Part shown: positions 7,126-14,777 of the stretch, one piece after another | Position numbering within the stretch: position 1 is the first letter of the stretch | Layout: every line of letters begins with the position of its first letter | DNA from: JBHGBB01 sp041946755 | GTDB taxonomy: Bacteria > UBP4 > UBA4092 > JAOAEQ01 | Assembly (NCBI GenBank): GCA_041946755.1 | Contig: JBHGBB010000037.1 | Span: 1-23,212, forward strand | Direction: 5' to 3' | Length of the DNA stretch: 23,212 nucleotides | Notes under the pieces: generated by a model | Database searches by the model: none | The model's input: the letters and a program-made list of their open reading frames with translations, nothing else | What the model was told of the DNA's origin: nothing | Made by a program: the position numbers and the translations under genes

Positions 7126-7497
7126 ATGGATTTAGGCTTCGGTCCCGGCAGAAAATCGCCTACTGTTGCTCGATGGTTGAGTATCATACCCGGATTAGGG
7201 CATGTTTATGCCAGGGAATATTTCACCGGGCTAATTTGGTTTATCGTTGGGATACCGGTATTAAGTATTCTTGTTTTGGTTAGAGTATATATTCCCGGAA
7301 TGGCATTAATCCGGCCGAGCTTATATGTTTTTGTGCTCTATGCCGCGTTCTTTCTCTGGTGTTCTCGTGATGCATCTCGAATCGTTGCAGATAAAAACGC
7401 ACGGAAAGCAGCGCAGACCCAGTTTACTGATAAGAAAAAACAACACCTTGAAATTGAACGATTAAAAGAAGAAGCCAGAAAACGGTTGGAAGAATAA
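7126..7497 (+). CDS. Tandem-array small membrane protein, copy 7 of 7
   Basis: Last copy, 123 residues, opening MDLGFGPGRKSPTVARWLSI with IPGLGHVYAREY. TM1 (about 34-53) and TM2 (about 66-79) are followed by FLWCSRDASRIVADKNARKAAQTQF and a Lys/Glu-rich tail ending RLKEEARKRLEE, almost the same as copy 5. It starts 16 bases after copy 6. It ends 38 bases before the NamZ-type gene, with no terminator between them, so the array and that gene may share a transcript. Function unknown. Confidence 0.82.
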   Translation: MDLGFGPGRKSPTVARWLSIIPGLGHVYAREYFTGLIWFIVGIPVLSILVLVRVYIPGMALIRPSLYVFVLYAAFFLWCSRDASRIVADKNARKAAQTQFTDKKKQHLEIERLKEEARKRLEE

Positions 7498-7535
7498 TTC
7501 TGTCATTAAGGCAAAATAATGGAGATATAATAACA

Positions 7536-8696
7536 ATGGTAAAAAATGGATTGGATGTTTTATTAGCAAAGAAACTAAAGTTAGTTAAAGGTCGGAAAGT
7601 CGGGATTATCACCAATCCCAGCGGGGTATCAATCGGATTAGAGATGAATGTCGACTTATTGCTTCGTGCCGGCGTTAAGGTAACCGCCATCTATTCTCCG
7701 GAACATGGCTTCCGCGGTGCCGCAAAAGAAGGTGAAAAAATCGAGAGTTATACCGATACCAAAACTGGACTGCCGGTATATAGCCTTTATGGAGCAAATC
7801 AGAAACCGTCCGCAGAAATACTGAAGGATATCGAAGTGTTAATCTTCGATTTAGCTGATGCCGGTGCCCGGTTTTATACCTTCATTTCAACTTTACTGAA
7901 TGCTTTAGCGGCGGCTAAAGAAGCCGGCAAATCACTACTCGTTCTCGATCGGCCGAATCCGATTAATGGAGTTGCGGTTGAAGGAAATGTTTTGGATATG
8001 AAATTTACTTCGTTTGTTGGCAGCAGCCCGATTCCTATTCGGCATGGAATGACCATGGGTGAACTTGCGTTATTCTATAACCAGGAAATGCCGAACCGAG
8101 ATAATCCGATTAACGCCGATCTAACCGTCGTCAAAGCTGAAGGATGGCAGCGGAAAATGTGGTTTGATGAAACCGGATTGCAGTTTATCCCGCCGTCACC
8201 AAATATGCCTACTCCGGATAGTGCATTGGTATTCCCCGGCCTCTGTTTTATTGAAGGAATCAATGTCTCTGAAGGAAGAGGAACCACCCGGCCGTTCGAA
8301 TGGTTTGGTGCACCTTGGATTGATAACGAAGCGTTAACGGAAGCATTAAACAAACTCGATTTACCGGCAGTAAAATTCCGGCCGCAATATTTCACTCCCC
8401 ATTATAGTAAATATAAAGAAGAGTTATGCGCCGGAGTCCAGGCTCATATTATGGACCGGGATAAGTTTAACGCACCCTTGATCGGCCTTTATGTAATTAA
8501 AACTATCCATGACATGTATCTGGATAAAATCCAGTGGATTAAATATACCAATTATTTCTTCGATCTGCTGTTAGGAACTGATAAGGTGCGGCTGGCAATT
8601 GATCGGAACCAATCTCTCCCGGATATATTGGCTGATTGGAAGCAACAGGTTAAACAGTTTAATGCGATTCGCAAGAAATATTTAATCTACGAGTAA
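7536..8696 (+). CDS. DUF1343 protein, NamZ-type exo-beta-N-acetylmuramidase
   Basis: Belongs to DUF1343, whose B. subtilis member NamZ (YbbC) releases N-acetylmuramic acid from the non-reducing end of peptidoglycan fragments. The 386-residue protein shows GRKVGIITNPSG (19-30), SPEHGFRG (54-61, with the acidic/His pair expected at the active site), FDLADAGARFYT (104-115), LDRPNP (138-143), RHGMTMGEL (169-177), SPNMPT (221-226) and EGINVSEGRGTTRPFE (240-255). Unlike secreted family members it has no signal peptide: it begins directly at the catalytic domain, and upstream in-frame sequence is not hydrophobic. If the start is right, it would act in the cytoplasm, for example in wall recycling. 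The start has a GGAGA Shine-Dalgarno (7521-7525). It may be co-transcribed with the array before it. Confidence 0.9.
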   Translation: MVKNGLDVLLAKKLKLVKGRKVGIITNPSGVSIGLEMNVDLLLRAGVKVTAIYSPEHGFRGAAKEGEKIESYTDTKTGLPVYSLYGANQKPSAEILKDIEVLIFDLADAGARFYTFISTLLNALAAAKEAGKSLLVLDRPNPINGVAVEGNVLDMKFTSFVGSSPIPIRHGMTMGELALFYNQEMPNRDNPINADLTVVKAEGWQRKMWFDETGLQFIPPSPNMPTPDSALVFPGLCFIEGINVSEGRGTTRPFEWFGAPWIDNEALTEALNKLDLPAVKFRPQYFTPHYSKYKEELCAGVQAHIMDRDKFNAPLIGLYVIKTIHDMYLDKIQWIKYTNYFFDLLLGTDKVRLAIDRNQSLPDILADWKQQVKQFNAIRKKYLIYE

Positions 8697-8700
8697 ACAA

Positions 8701-8804
8701 AGATTGCTTCGCTTTCGCTCGCAATGACAAAAGCTATTTTTCGTTATTACCCCGAATGCTAATGTTGTCATTGCGAGGAGGGCAAGTGACCGACGAAGCA
8801 ATCT
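8701..8804. repeat. Inverted repeat between convergent genes, possible bidirectional terminator
   Basis: Positions 8701-8730 and 8765-8804 are inverted copies. Both arms end in AGATTGCTTCG on the outside and CGCAATGACAA on the inside (each on its own strand), while the middle of the right arm is about 10 bases longer. The NamZ-type gene ends five bases before it, and the MFS gene, coming from the other side, ends six bases after it. A T-run follows the right arm (8805-8811). This AGATTGCTTCG...CGCAATGACA motif is, from memory, a widespread interspersed repeat in many bacterial genomes. Confidence 0.7.
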
Positions 8805-8809
8805 CTTTT

Positions 8810-9967
8810 TTACTCTTGATGTCGAATGCTTGCGGCGATGATAAAGAGGATCATCGCAATCAACGCAACCACACTTGATATTGCATATACCGCTACCACG
8901 CTATTATACTTCTGATAAATCAATCCCCCGATAAAATTACCAACGATGGCTGATAAGCCATACCCGATCGCCCAGAATATGGTTTGGCCGGTTGCCATCC
9001 AGCCGGGTGGACTTTCCTGTTTAACAAAATGGATCGACCCAAGATAATAGCAGCCGAAAGATAACGCATGTAATGGCTGTAATAGTACCAAAACCAGTGG
9101 AGCCCGAATAATGGTATACAAGAACCAGCGGAGAATAGCGCCGGCTGATGCCAGAATTAAACAGTGTAATGGCGATACCCGGCGTAGAATCTGATGCGAA
9201 AACAGAAAAATAAACGATTCGCTTAATGCGGCGATCATCCAAGCCAATCCAAGCAGGGTAGTGGTGCCTCCAAGTTGGTCGATAAATATCCCGAAATAAA
9301 CCACATTCGCACTATTGGTAGCGGTGAGGAGAAATACGGCTATCAGAAACAGAACATAGCGATTATTTTTCATTAATTTCGATATCCCACCTAGAAAATG
9401 ATATTCGAAATGGGTTTTATATTTCGGGAGCCGGAATGAAAGAATAAAAATGATTAGCATGACGAATGCATAGATGGGAAATATCCAGATTAATCCGAAT
9501 ACCTGGCTGAGTTTACCGATTACGATTACCAGCACAGCATATCCCAACGAACCCCAAACCCGGATTTTGCCATAACTTAACTGATGCCGGCTAACGAATT
9601 CTAAAGTTACGGTATCGGTAAGTGGAATAATCGGAGTATTAAATAGGGTATAAACAATCGAAACGCAAATCAATCCCCAGAACGTGGTGAATCCGAGATA
9701 GAATAAACTCGAAATCATGGTGATAAAAATCGCTATCGATAAAACGGTTCTGGCTTTTTGGGTTTTATCGGCAATAATCCCCCATAACGGTTGACCGATA
9801 AGAACGATTAACGGACCGACCGCCGCGATTAGCCCAATTTCGGTGCCAGTCAACCCGATTTTCTTGAAATAGAGATAGATATACGGCGCTAAGGTAGCAA
9901 CACTAATGAAGAAAAAGAAATAGAATACCCGAAGTGCAGTATAGTTCCTTTTGGTTATATCGTCCAT
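8810..9967 (-). CDS. MFS transporter, MFS_1-like/PPP (phenylpropionate-permease-like) family
   Basis: A 385-residue inner-membrane transporter with about twelve hydrophobic helices and no signal peptide. The opening LRVFYFFFFISVATLAPYIYLYFKKIGLTGTEIGLI and the motif GQPLWGIIADKTQKAR (a version of the MFS loop-2/3 signature, about residues 58-73) place it in the LacY-fold major facilitator group. The segment SYGKIRVWGSLGYAV (131-145) is characteristic of the HcaT/NupG-like MFS_1-like family. Such proteins are usually proton symporters for small organic solutes or nucleosides, but the substrate cannot be read from sequence. It is transcribed away from amt and toward the NamZ-type gene. No Shine-Dalgarno is visible before the ATG. 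Confidence 0.88.
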   Translation of the reverse strand: MDDITKRNYTALRVFYFFFFISVATLAPYIYLYFKKIGLTGTEIGLIAAVGPLIVLIGQPLWGIIADKTQKARTVLSIAIFITMISSLFYLGFTTFWGLICVSIVYTLFNTPIIPLTDTVTLEFVSRHQLSYGKIRVWGSLGYAVLVIVIGKLSQVFGLIWIFPIYAFVMLIIFILSFRLPKYKTHFEYHFLGGISKLMKNNRYVLFLIAVFLLTATNSANVVYFGIFIDQLGGTTTLLGLAWMIAALSESFIFLFSHQILRRVSPLHCLILASAGAILRWFLYTIIRAPLVLVLLQPLHALSFGCYYLGSIHFVKQESPPGWMATGQTIFWAIGYGLSAIVGNFIGGLIYQKYNSVVAVYAISSVVALIAMILFIIAASIRHQE

Positions 9968-10023
9968 TTTGTCTTTAGTTTAGCCCTATTCTGAATATGT
10001 CTATCGATGGTTGATACCATAAC

Positions 10024-10056
10024 AAAGATGAACGAGATAATATCTCGTTCATCTTT
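10024..10056. repeat. Perfect 33-base palindrome in the MFS/amt divergent region
   Basis: Arms 10024-10039 and 10041-10056 are perfect 16-base inverted repeats around a single A (core GAACGAGATAATATCTCGTTC). It lies about 57 bases upstream of the MFS start codon and about 300 bases before the amt sigma-54 box. No T-tract adjoins it. It could be an operator for the MFS gene, or simply an interspersed palindrome. Confidence 0.6.
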
Positions 10057-10208
10057 ACTCAACCAAAACTATTCAATAAACCAAGGAATGAATCCCGTTA
10101 AATAGTGTATCGGGAAATGCTGGGGAAGTAAAGAAGAAGTTATGCTCTCAAGGTAGCTTTGGATTAAATCTAATAAAACCAGTAAATAATAGGACCTAAA
10201 CCACCAAC

Positions 10209-10232
10209 AAACCAAACAATTTTGTATGGTTT
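10209..10232. promoter_or_regulatory. Upstream dyad of amt, candidate NtrC-like activator site
   Basis: Positions 10209-10219 and 10222-10232 form an 11-base dyad with one mismatch (AAACCAAACAA and TTGTATGGTTT). Its centre lies about 130 bases upstream of the -24 GG of the sigma-54 promoter. The core ACAATTTTGTAT (10216-10227) recurs as its exact reverse complement before glnA at 17549-17560, at almost the same distance. A further TTGGTTGTTGTTAG half-repeat lies at 10242-10255. Confidence 0.55.
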
Positions 10233-10348
10233 ATAACAGTATTGGTTGTTGTTAGCCGTTATCAAAATAGCCAATTTCATTCTTTAATTATCTTATAACA
10301 TATCTATTATCAATATATTACATAACCATTTTTATCTTGGTATCTAGA

Positions 10349-10365
10349 TTGGTATGTCTATTGCC
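10349..10365 (+). promoter_or_regulatory. Sigma-54 (-24/-12) promoter of amt
   Basis: TTGGTATGTCTATTGCC matches the RpoN consensus YTGGCACGNNNNTTGCW with the invariant GG (10351-10352) and GC (10363-10364) exactly 12 bases apart. Mismatches are CAC to TAT in the -24 element and the last base. It predicts a start near 10375, about 50 bases before amt. Sigma-54 control is well established for ammonium-channel genes in other bacteria. Confidence 0.65.
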
Positions 10366-10426
10366 ATAAGTATCGTGAATAATCTAAATATAAACTCAAT
10401 TTACTATAGCAAAGGTAAATATACTT

Positions 10427-11668
10427 ATGCCTACACCTATTAACAATGCCGATACTGCCTGGCTATTAATTTCAACCGCGATGGTGATGCTAATGACTCC
10501 CGGTTTAGCGCTATTTTATGGCGGGATGGTTAGAGCGAAAAATGTTCTGGGAACCATCATGCAATCGTTTACTATTATGGCACTAATCAGCGTTCAATGG
10601 GTACTTTGGGGATACTCACTTGCCTTCGCGCCAACCATAGGACATATAATCGGCAATTTTAGCTGGATTGGATTACAGGGAGTCGGGCTAGACCCGAACC
10701 CGGACTATGCGGCTACGGTACCACATCAAGCGTTCATGATGTTCCAAGGGATGTTTGCAATAATAACTCCGGCATTAATAACCGGTGCGTTTGCAGAACG
10801 GAAGAAATTCAGCGCATTCCTGATTTTTACTCTGCTCTGGGCAACATTTGTCTATGATCCAATCGCGCATTGGGTTTGGGGTACCGGTGGCTGGCTTCGT
10901 TCACTCGGTGCGCTTGATTTCGCCGGCGGTACCGTGGTACATATCAGTTCCGGTGCCGCAGCGTTAGCTGCCGCGCTGGTTATCGGTAAACGGCGCGGGT
11001 TCGGTTCCGAACCGATGCCGCCGCATAATCTGGTATTGACTATTCTCGGTGCAGGGATACTCTGGTTCGGCTGGTTCGGATTCAATGCCGGGTCGGCAAT
11101 AACTTCCGGAGCGTTAAGTACCAATGCCTTTGTCGTAACCAACACCGCTTGCGCGGCTGCAGCATTATCCTGGATGGCAATAGATTGGTTCCTGCGCGGG
11201 AAACCGACTGCGCTGGGAGTAGCCAGCGGTGCGGTTGCCGGATTAGTCGCGATAACTCCGGGATCCGGATTCGTTGGTCCGCTATCCGCAATCATTATCG
11301 GAGCGGTTGCCGGGATTATTTCTAATCTCGCGATTATGTTCAGAATGAAACTCCGGATTGATGATTCGCTGGATGTGGTTAGTGTCCATGGTCTAGGCGG
11401 CACCTGGGGCGCTTTAGCTACCGGGTTATTTGCCCAGAAAGCGATTAATGCCAGCGGTGCTAACGGTCTCTTTTTCGGCAACCCGGGGTTGGTTGGAGTA
11501 CAATTTCTTAGTATCGCCGTATCATGGGGATATTCGTTTATTCTAACATTTATCTTATTAAAATTAGTCGACAAAGTTATCGGACTCCGCGTTTCGGATG
11601 AAGATGAAGAAACCGGGCTTGATGTCAGCCAGCATGGTGAAAGTGGATATGCCTATTTAGAGTCATAG
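10427..11668 (+). CDS. amt: Ammonium channel/transporter, Amt family
   Basis: Inner-membrane channel that takes up ammonium as NH3/NH4+. The 413-residue protein shows the family order: TPGLALFYGGMVRAKN (24-39), FAFxTP-like FAIITPALITGAFAER (110-125), FVYDPIAHWVWG (141-152), FAGGTVVHISSGAAAL (165-180), WFGWFGFNAGSA (213-224) and VHGLGGTWGALATGLFA (320-336). His172 and His321 correspond to the pore twin-histidine pair (E. coli His168/His318), and Asp144 to the recruitment Asp160. There is no N-terminal signal peptide, unlike E. coli AmtB, giving a compact 11-helix form. The Shine-Dalgarno is weak (AAAGG 11 bases before ATG). A PII gene follows 124 bases downstream, the classic partnership in which PII blocks the channel. 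A sigma-54 promoter lies upstream. Confidence 0.95.
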   Translation: MPTPINNADTAWLLISTAMVMLMTPGLALFYGGMVRAKNVLGTIMQSFTIMALISVQWVLWGYSLAFAPTIGHIIGNFSWIGLQGVGLDPNPDYAATVPHQAFMMFQGMFAIITPALITGAFAERKKFSAFLIFTLLWATFVYDPIAHWVWGTGGWLRSLGALDFAGGTVVHISSGAAALAAALVIGKRRGFGSEPMPPHNLVLTILGAGILWFGWFGFNAGSAITSGALSTNAFVVTNTACAAAALSWMAIDWFLRGKPTALGVASGAVAGLVAITPGSGFVGPLSAIIIGAVAGIISNLAIMFRMKLRIDDSLDVVSVHGLGGTWGALATGLFAQKAINASGANGLFFGNPGLVGVQFLSIAVSWGYSFILTFILLKLVDKVIGLRVSDEDEETGLDVSQHGESGYAYLES

Positions 11669-11792
11669 CAGCCAGTAGATCGTAGACAGCAGATAGGGTA
11701 AAAAGCATTTTAAAGTAAAATGAGTATGGTAAATTTAATATTATAAATTTTAATACCTTATTGTTCTTACGTTTTCCGGTTGGGAGCTAACC

Positions 11793-12131
11793 ATGAAAAA
11801 AATCGAATGTATTATCAAACCATTTAAACTGGATGAGGTTAAAGAAGCGTTATCCGATATCGGGATAACCGGCATGACCATTACTGAAGTAAAAGGTTTC
11901 GGCCGGCAGAAAGGGCATACCGAATTATATCGGGGTTCTGAATATACGGTAGATTTTCTGCCGAAAGTAAAACTAGAAATTGTGGTATCTGATGACGAAG
12001 CGGATAAAGTCGTTGAAACGATCCAACAAGCAGCGCGTACCGGGCATATCGGCGACGGTAAAATTTTCGTTATCCCTCTCGGTCAAATCGTCCGAATCCG
12101 TACCGGCGAAACCGGCAGCGAAGCATTGTAA
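11793..12131 (+). CDS. glnB: PII nitrogen regulatory protein (GlnB/GlnK)
   Basis: A 112-residue trimeric signal protein that senses ATP/ADP and 2-oxoglutarate and controls Amt, glutamine synthetase adenylylation and nitrogen transcription. The PII signatures are complete: MKKIECIIKPFKLDEVKEAL, the T-loop GHTELYRGSEYTVDFLPK (41-58) with Tyr51 for uridylylation, and the B/C-loop region ARTGHIGDGKIFV (81-93). Linkage to amt makes a GlnK-type role likely, but sequence alone does not separate GlnB from GlnK. The start has a GGGAG Shine-Dalgarno six bases before the ATG. The 124-base gap after amt holds an AT-rich dyad (11731-11750) and no terminator, so the pair may be co-transcribed. The next gene is convergent, only 30 bases away. 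Confidence 0.95.
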   Translation: MKKIECIIKPFKLDEVKEALSDIGITGMTITEVKGFGRQKGHTELYRGSEYTVDFLPKVKLEIVVSDDEADKVVETIQQAARTGHIGDGKIFVIPLGQIVRIRTGETGSEAL

Positions 12132-12161
12132 TTTTAAAATAATCTATAGGAATTATTATTG

Positions 12162-14507
12162 TTATAGCTTTTTGGGAGTATTTACTTTTTTTTCTTTTTC
12201 TTTTTGTAATTGCTGTTGCAGTTCTTTTACTTGATTTCTAAGATTATACATCTCTTTTTGTGATTCAGTTGTAACTGCCATTTTATCCAAAGTATCTGCA
12301 ATGACTTTTGCCGAATACTCTGGATCCTCAGATTTTAATACTCTATTTTTCATTTTTTCGACTGTCTGTCCACTCGCTTTGGCATCCTGAACAAGCCTAC
12401 TTACTAATTCTCGGTTTAAGGTTACTCTACGTGATATGGGAAGAGAAAACTCTCCTGATGCAGCTATTAACTTATATGCATTACGCTGTAATGGATTTAA
12501 TCTTTCAGCCAATCCAACATCAAAAAGCACACCTTTTAGTGTTTCAAGACCCATATGAACGCCTGGTACTAAAGTTAATAGACAACCAACTGCTGCTGTT
12601 GAAATAACTGCATCTGGATTACCCAATTCTTTTCTAAATACTTCATCTGCCTCTTTTAATAGCCTAGAAGAGGAAAGAATCATAATGCTTCCTTCCATTC
12701 CTGATCTCCGAATTGAATCCCTTGCGGATTGAACATTAATAAATAATAATCCATCTCTTCGACATTTATCTTTTTTCTTATAGTCTAATTCGTCCGGCTT
12801 GAAATCTACGGTTTCGCACATTCTTTTAATTAAAAAATCAGTATATTGCGCTTGATGTTGCTGATATTGCGTATCCGCATCTGGTAAAATATCAAAACCA
12901 TATTCATCACGAAGAATATTTAAAATTGCACTATAATCACGCTCAGATTCTCCTCTATATTGATTTATATAACTATCCCAATATTTTCTGGCTGTTAATT
13001 TACTTGATGCAAGCTTAAAGGTTCTTAAAAAAGCATTGCTAATAAAGTGCCTAACTTCATATTCAGAAATTTCAGATAGGGTATCTTTCATGAAACTATA
13101 TTCATTTTCACTTATCCATGCATGATACGCGACTTCCTCTAATACGGGTTTCGCCATTAAAACCTTACCCCCAAAAGCCCTCCAATTATTAATAATGCGG
13201 GTTATTTCATCATGGTTATCTTCTTTTTCACATAATAATGAAATAACCACATCGCTATCCACTACAAGTTTAAAGCTTCTTAAGGCTTTTGTAATAATAT
13301 GACCACTATAGGGTTCGAGCCCTAATGAACACATCATCACATAAACAGAGCATATTTGGGTTAACCATTGAAATGCATCACTGTTTTTCTCTGAAAACAT
13401 ATCAACTATCGCCTGACAAATTTCTTGTCCTTGCACTTGATTAGAAAAAATAGGTATCAGTCTGTCACTTAATTTTTTCAATATTTCTTGTTCTCCGGGT
13501 TCTGGTTTTACATGCTCTCCTGAGACCAAGGATGATACCATTTTTACTATACTTAACCCATGGGAATAAAAAAGTTCAGTAAGTTCCTCTTGAAGTGATC
13601 GCCATAATCGGCCATAATGCTCATCCGTTAGATCGTAACCCGATAATTGTTTTATAGCATCGCGTATTGCAACACGTCCTTCCAATAATTTACATGTTGC
13701 CTCAAGCGGAATAGAATTGGAAAAATCTACACCTTTTTTAGTTAATTTGGCTTTATTATCAACAAATTCAATCATTTCATCATTTAAAAGCTGCGACAAA
13801 ACAGTTTCAATATAATCTTTGGATATTACTTTGGGTAAATGTAGTAGTTCTGATAAATTAACAGCAAGATTTTGGGATGATAATGGCCCGGTCTCTTTGA
13901 GCTTATCAATCATTAATCTTTTTGTTAATTCATTTCTTAACGCATTTGCATCATTACCTGTTTGTGTAATTAATGCTAATCTAAGGCCTATACGGTCAGG
14001 CTCTGTAAAAGTAGTTTGCTCTGGGAAAAATGCCTGTTCAATGCTATGAATTTCAGCTGCGTAATGAATTTGTAAAACATCTTCAAAACGTTGCCCTAAT
14101 GCTATAAGTTGTATTTGCCCCAACACTTGAACTGTCTCGACCCTTGGATATAATGTCAAAATTGCATTTTTAATTTTATCGCAAGCATCTTCTGTTAATG
14201 ATTGTGATGAACAATAAACAATTGCTTTTGTTTTACTTGTCTCTGCCAATCTTTTAATATCTTTTTCTACTTTTACATCTAATTCTGTAGATGACGTTAA
14301 GGTTGCACATAATATATTACTAAAGTCTTTTCCTTTATATAAAATTGATACATCTCTAGCATCGCGTCCTCTATCATAAGTTTTTGATGTAGGTAAAAGT
14401 GTGATGCCGTATGCGTCATTATACAAGTCAATGCAAACTCGTTCAAACCGATTAGGATTATCTTCACAAGTAAATAACGATTGAATTATTCCAGGCGGAA
14501 GAGGCAT
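12162..14507 (-). CDS. Large nuclease-like protein: possible REase-like N-domain, winged-helix-like middle, PIN-like C-domain
   Basis: A 781-residue protein I do not recognise as a named family. Residues 15-90 (FERVCIDLYNDAYG...DRGRDARD...CATLTS...KVEKDIKRLAE) resemble the alpha-beta core of Mrr/PD-(D/E)xK-like domains with Asp45/Asp49, but the usual Q-x-K is ATL here, so activity is doubtful. Residues 175-260 (LTKRLM...LPKVISKDYIETVLSQLLNDEMIEF...LTKKG) look like a winged helix. Residues 412-625 look like a PIN nuclease with large insertions: VVDSDVVISLL (Asp417, Asp419), VLEEVA (Glu457/458), RRDGLLF (Asp585) and ILSSSRLLKEAD, where the last acidic position of the usual TSD is Ser. Residues 745-775 form a coiled coil. 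AAGGAG precedes the ATG. Its codons are AT-richer than its neighbours', and it interrupts a nitrogen gene cluster, both consistent with acquisition. A defence or RNA-processing role is only inference. Confidence 0.75.
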   Translation of the reverse strand: MPLPPGIIQSLFTCEDNPNRFERVCIDLYNDAYGITLLPTSKTYDRGRDARDVSILYKGKDFSNILCATLTSSTELDVKVEKDIKRLAETSKTKAIVYCSSQSLTEDACDKIKNAILTLYPRVETVQVLGQIQLIALGQRFEDVLQIHYAAEIHSIEQAFFPEQTTFTEPDRIGLRLALITQTGNDANALRNELTKRLMIDKLKETGPLSSQNLAVNLSELLHLPKVISKDYIETVLSQLLNDEMIEFVDNKAKLTKKGVDFSNSIPLEATCKLLEGRVAIRDAIKQLSGYDLTDEHYGRLWRSLQEELTELFYSHGLSIVKMVSSLVSGEHVKPEPGEQEILKKLSDRLIPIFSNQVQGQEICQAIVDMFSEKNSDAFQWLTQICSVYVMMCSLGLEPYSGHIITKALRSFKLVVDSDVVISLLCEKEDNHDEITRIINNWRAFGGKVLMAKPVLEEVAYHAWISENEYSFMKDTLSEISEYEVRHFISNAFLRTFKLASSKLTARKYWDSYINQYRGESERDYSAILNILRDEYGFDILPDADTQYQQHQAQYTDFLIKRMCETVDFKPDELDYKKKDKCRRDGLLFINVQSARDSIRRSGMEGSIMILSSSRLLKEADEVFRKELGNPDAVISTAAVGCLLTLVPGVHMGLETLKGVLFDVGLAERLNPLQRNAYKLIAASGEFSLPISRRVTLNRELVSRLVQDAKASGQTVEKMKNRVLKSEDPEYSAKVIADTLDKMAVTTESQKEMYNLRNQVKELQQQLQKEKEKKVNTPKKL

Positions 14508-14527
14508 AATATACTCCTTAAAAAGTG

Positions 14528-14649
14528 AAGTCTAATGAACCTCCGTCCAGCTAGCTGGACGGTATCAGAGGTCATAATTTATTTCCATAAATACTTTATG
14601 ACTACTAACGGTAACCGCCCAGCAAGCTGGGCGGAATAATTAAGTCTAA
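14528..14649. repeat. Two-hairpin element flanked by 8-bp direct repeats, MITE-like
   Basis: Palindromes at 14543-14562 (CCGTCCAGCTAGCTGGACGG) and 14615-14634 (CCGCCCAGCAAGCTGGGCGG) differ by a compensated T-A to C-G pair change and in the loop. Between them, GTCATAA (14571-14577) can pair with TTATGAC (14596-14602). The whole is bounded by identical octamers AAGTCTAA at 14528-14535 and 14642-14649, as a target-site duplication would be. It lies just upstream of the 781-residue gene on its own strand, so it may carry that gene's promoter. A palindromic mobile repeat is the simplest reading. Confidence 0.55.
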
Positions 14650-14777
14650 ATAAATTAATATTTCGTAATTGTACTCTTCTTTTTGTCTTTCCGTCAAGTG
14701 AAAAACTGATTATATAATAGATAAACTGCTTTTTAGCCATGAATTAATTCTGATCAAGTTGATGAATATGTTATGTA

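Noticed and set aside
4840..7497. Possibility that the array is one broken larger gene
   Set aside because: Each copy has its own start, two helices, a tail and a stop, and the same N-terminal block recurs seven times. That is gene duplication rather than frameshift decay.
10852..11574. A 240-codon open frame on the minus strand
   Set aside because: It lies wholly inside amt, whose product is unmistakable. The antisense translation is low-complexity, rich in Pro and Ala from the Gly/Ala codons of amt, and has no start signal.
14528..14649. CRISPR-like or type III toxin-antitoxin repeat region next to the nuclease-like gene
   Set aside because: There are only two hairpins, with no regular spacers. 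ToxN-like features are absent from the protein, and the flanking octamers fit a mobile element better.
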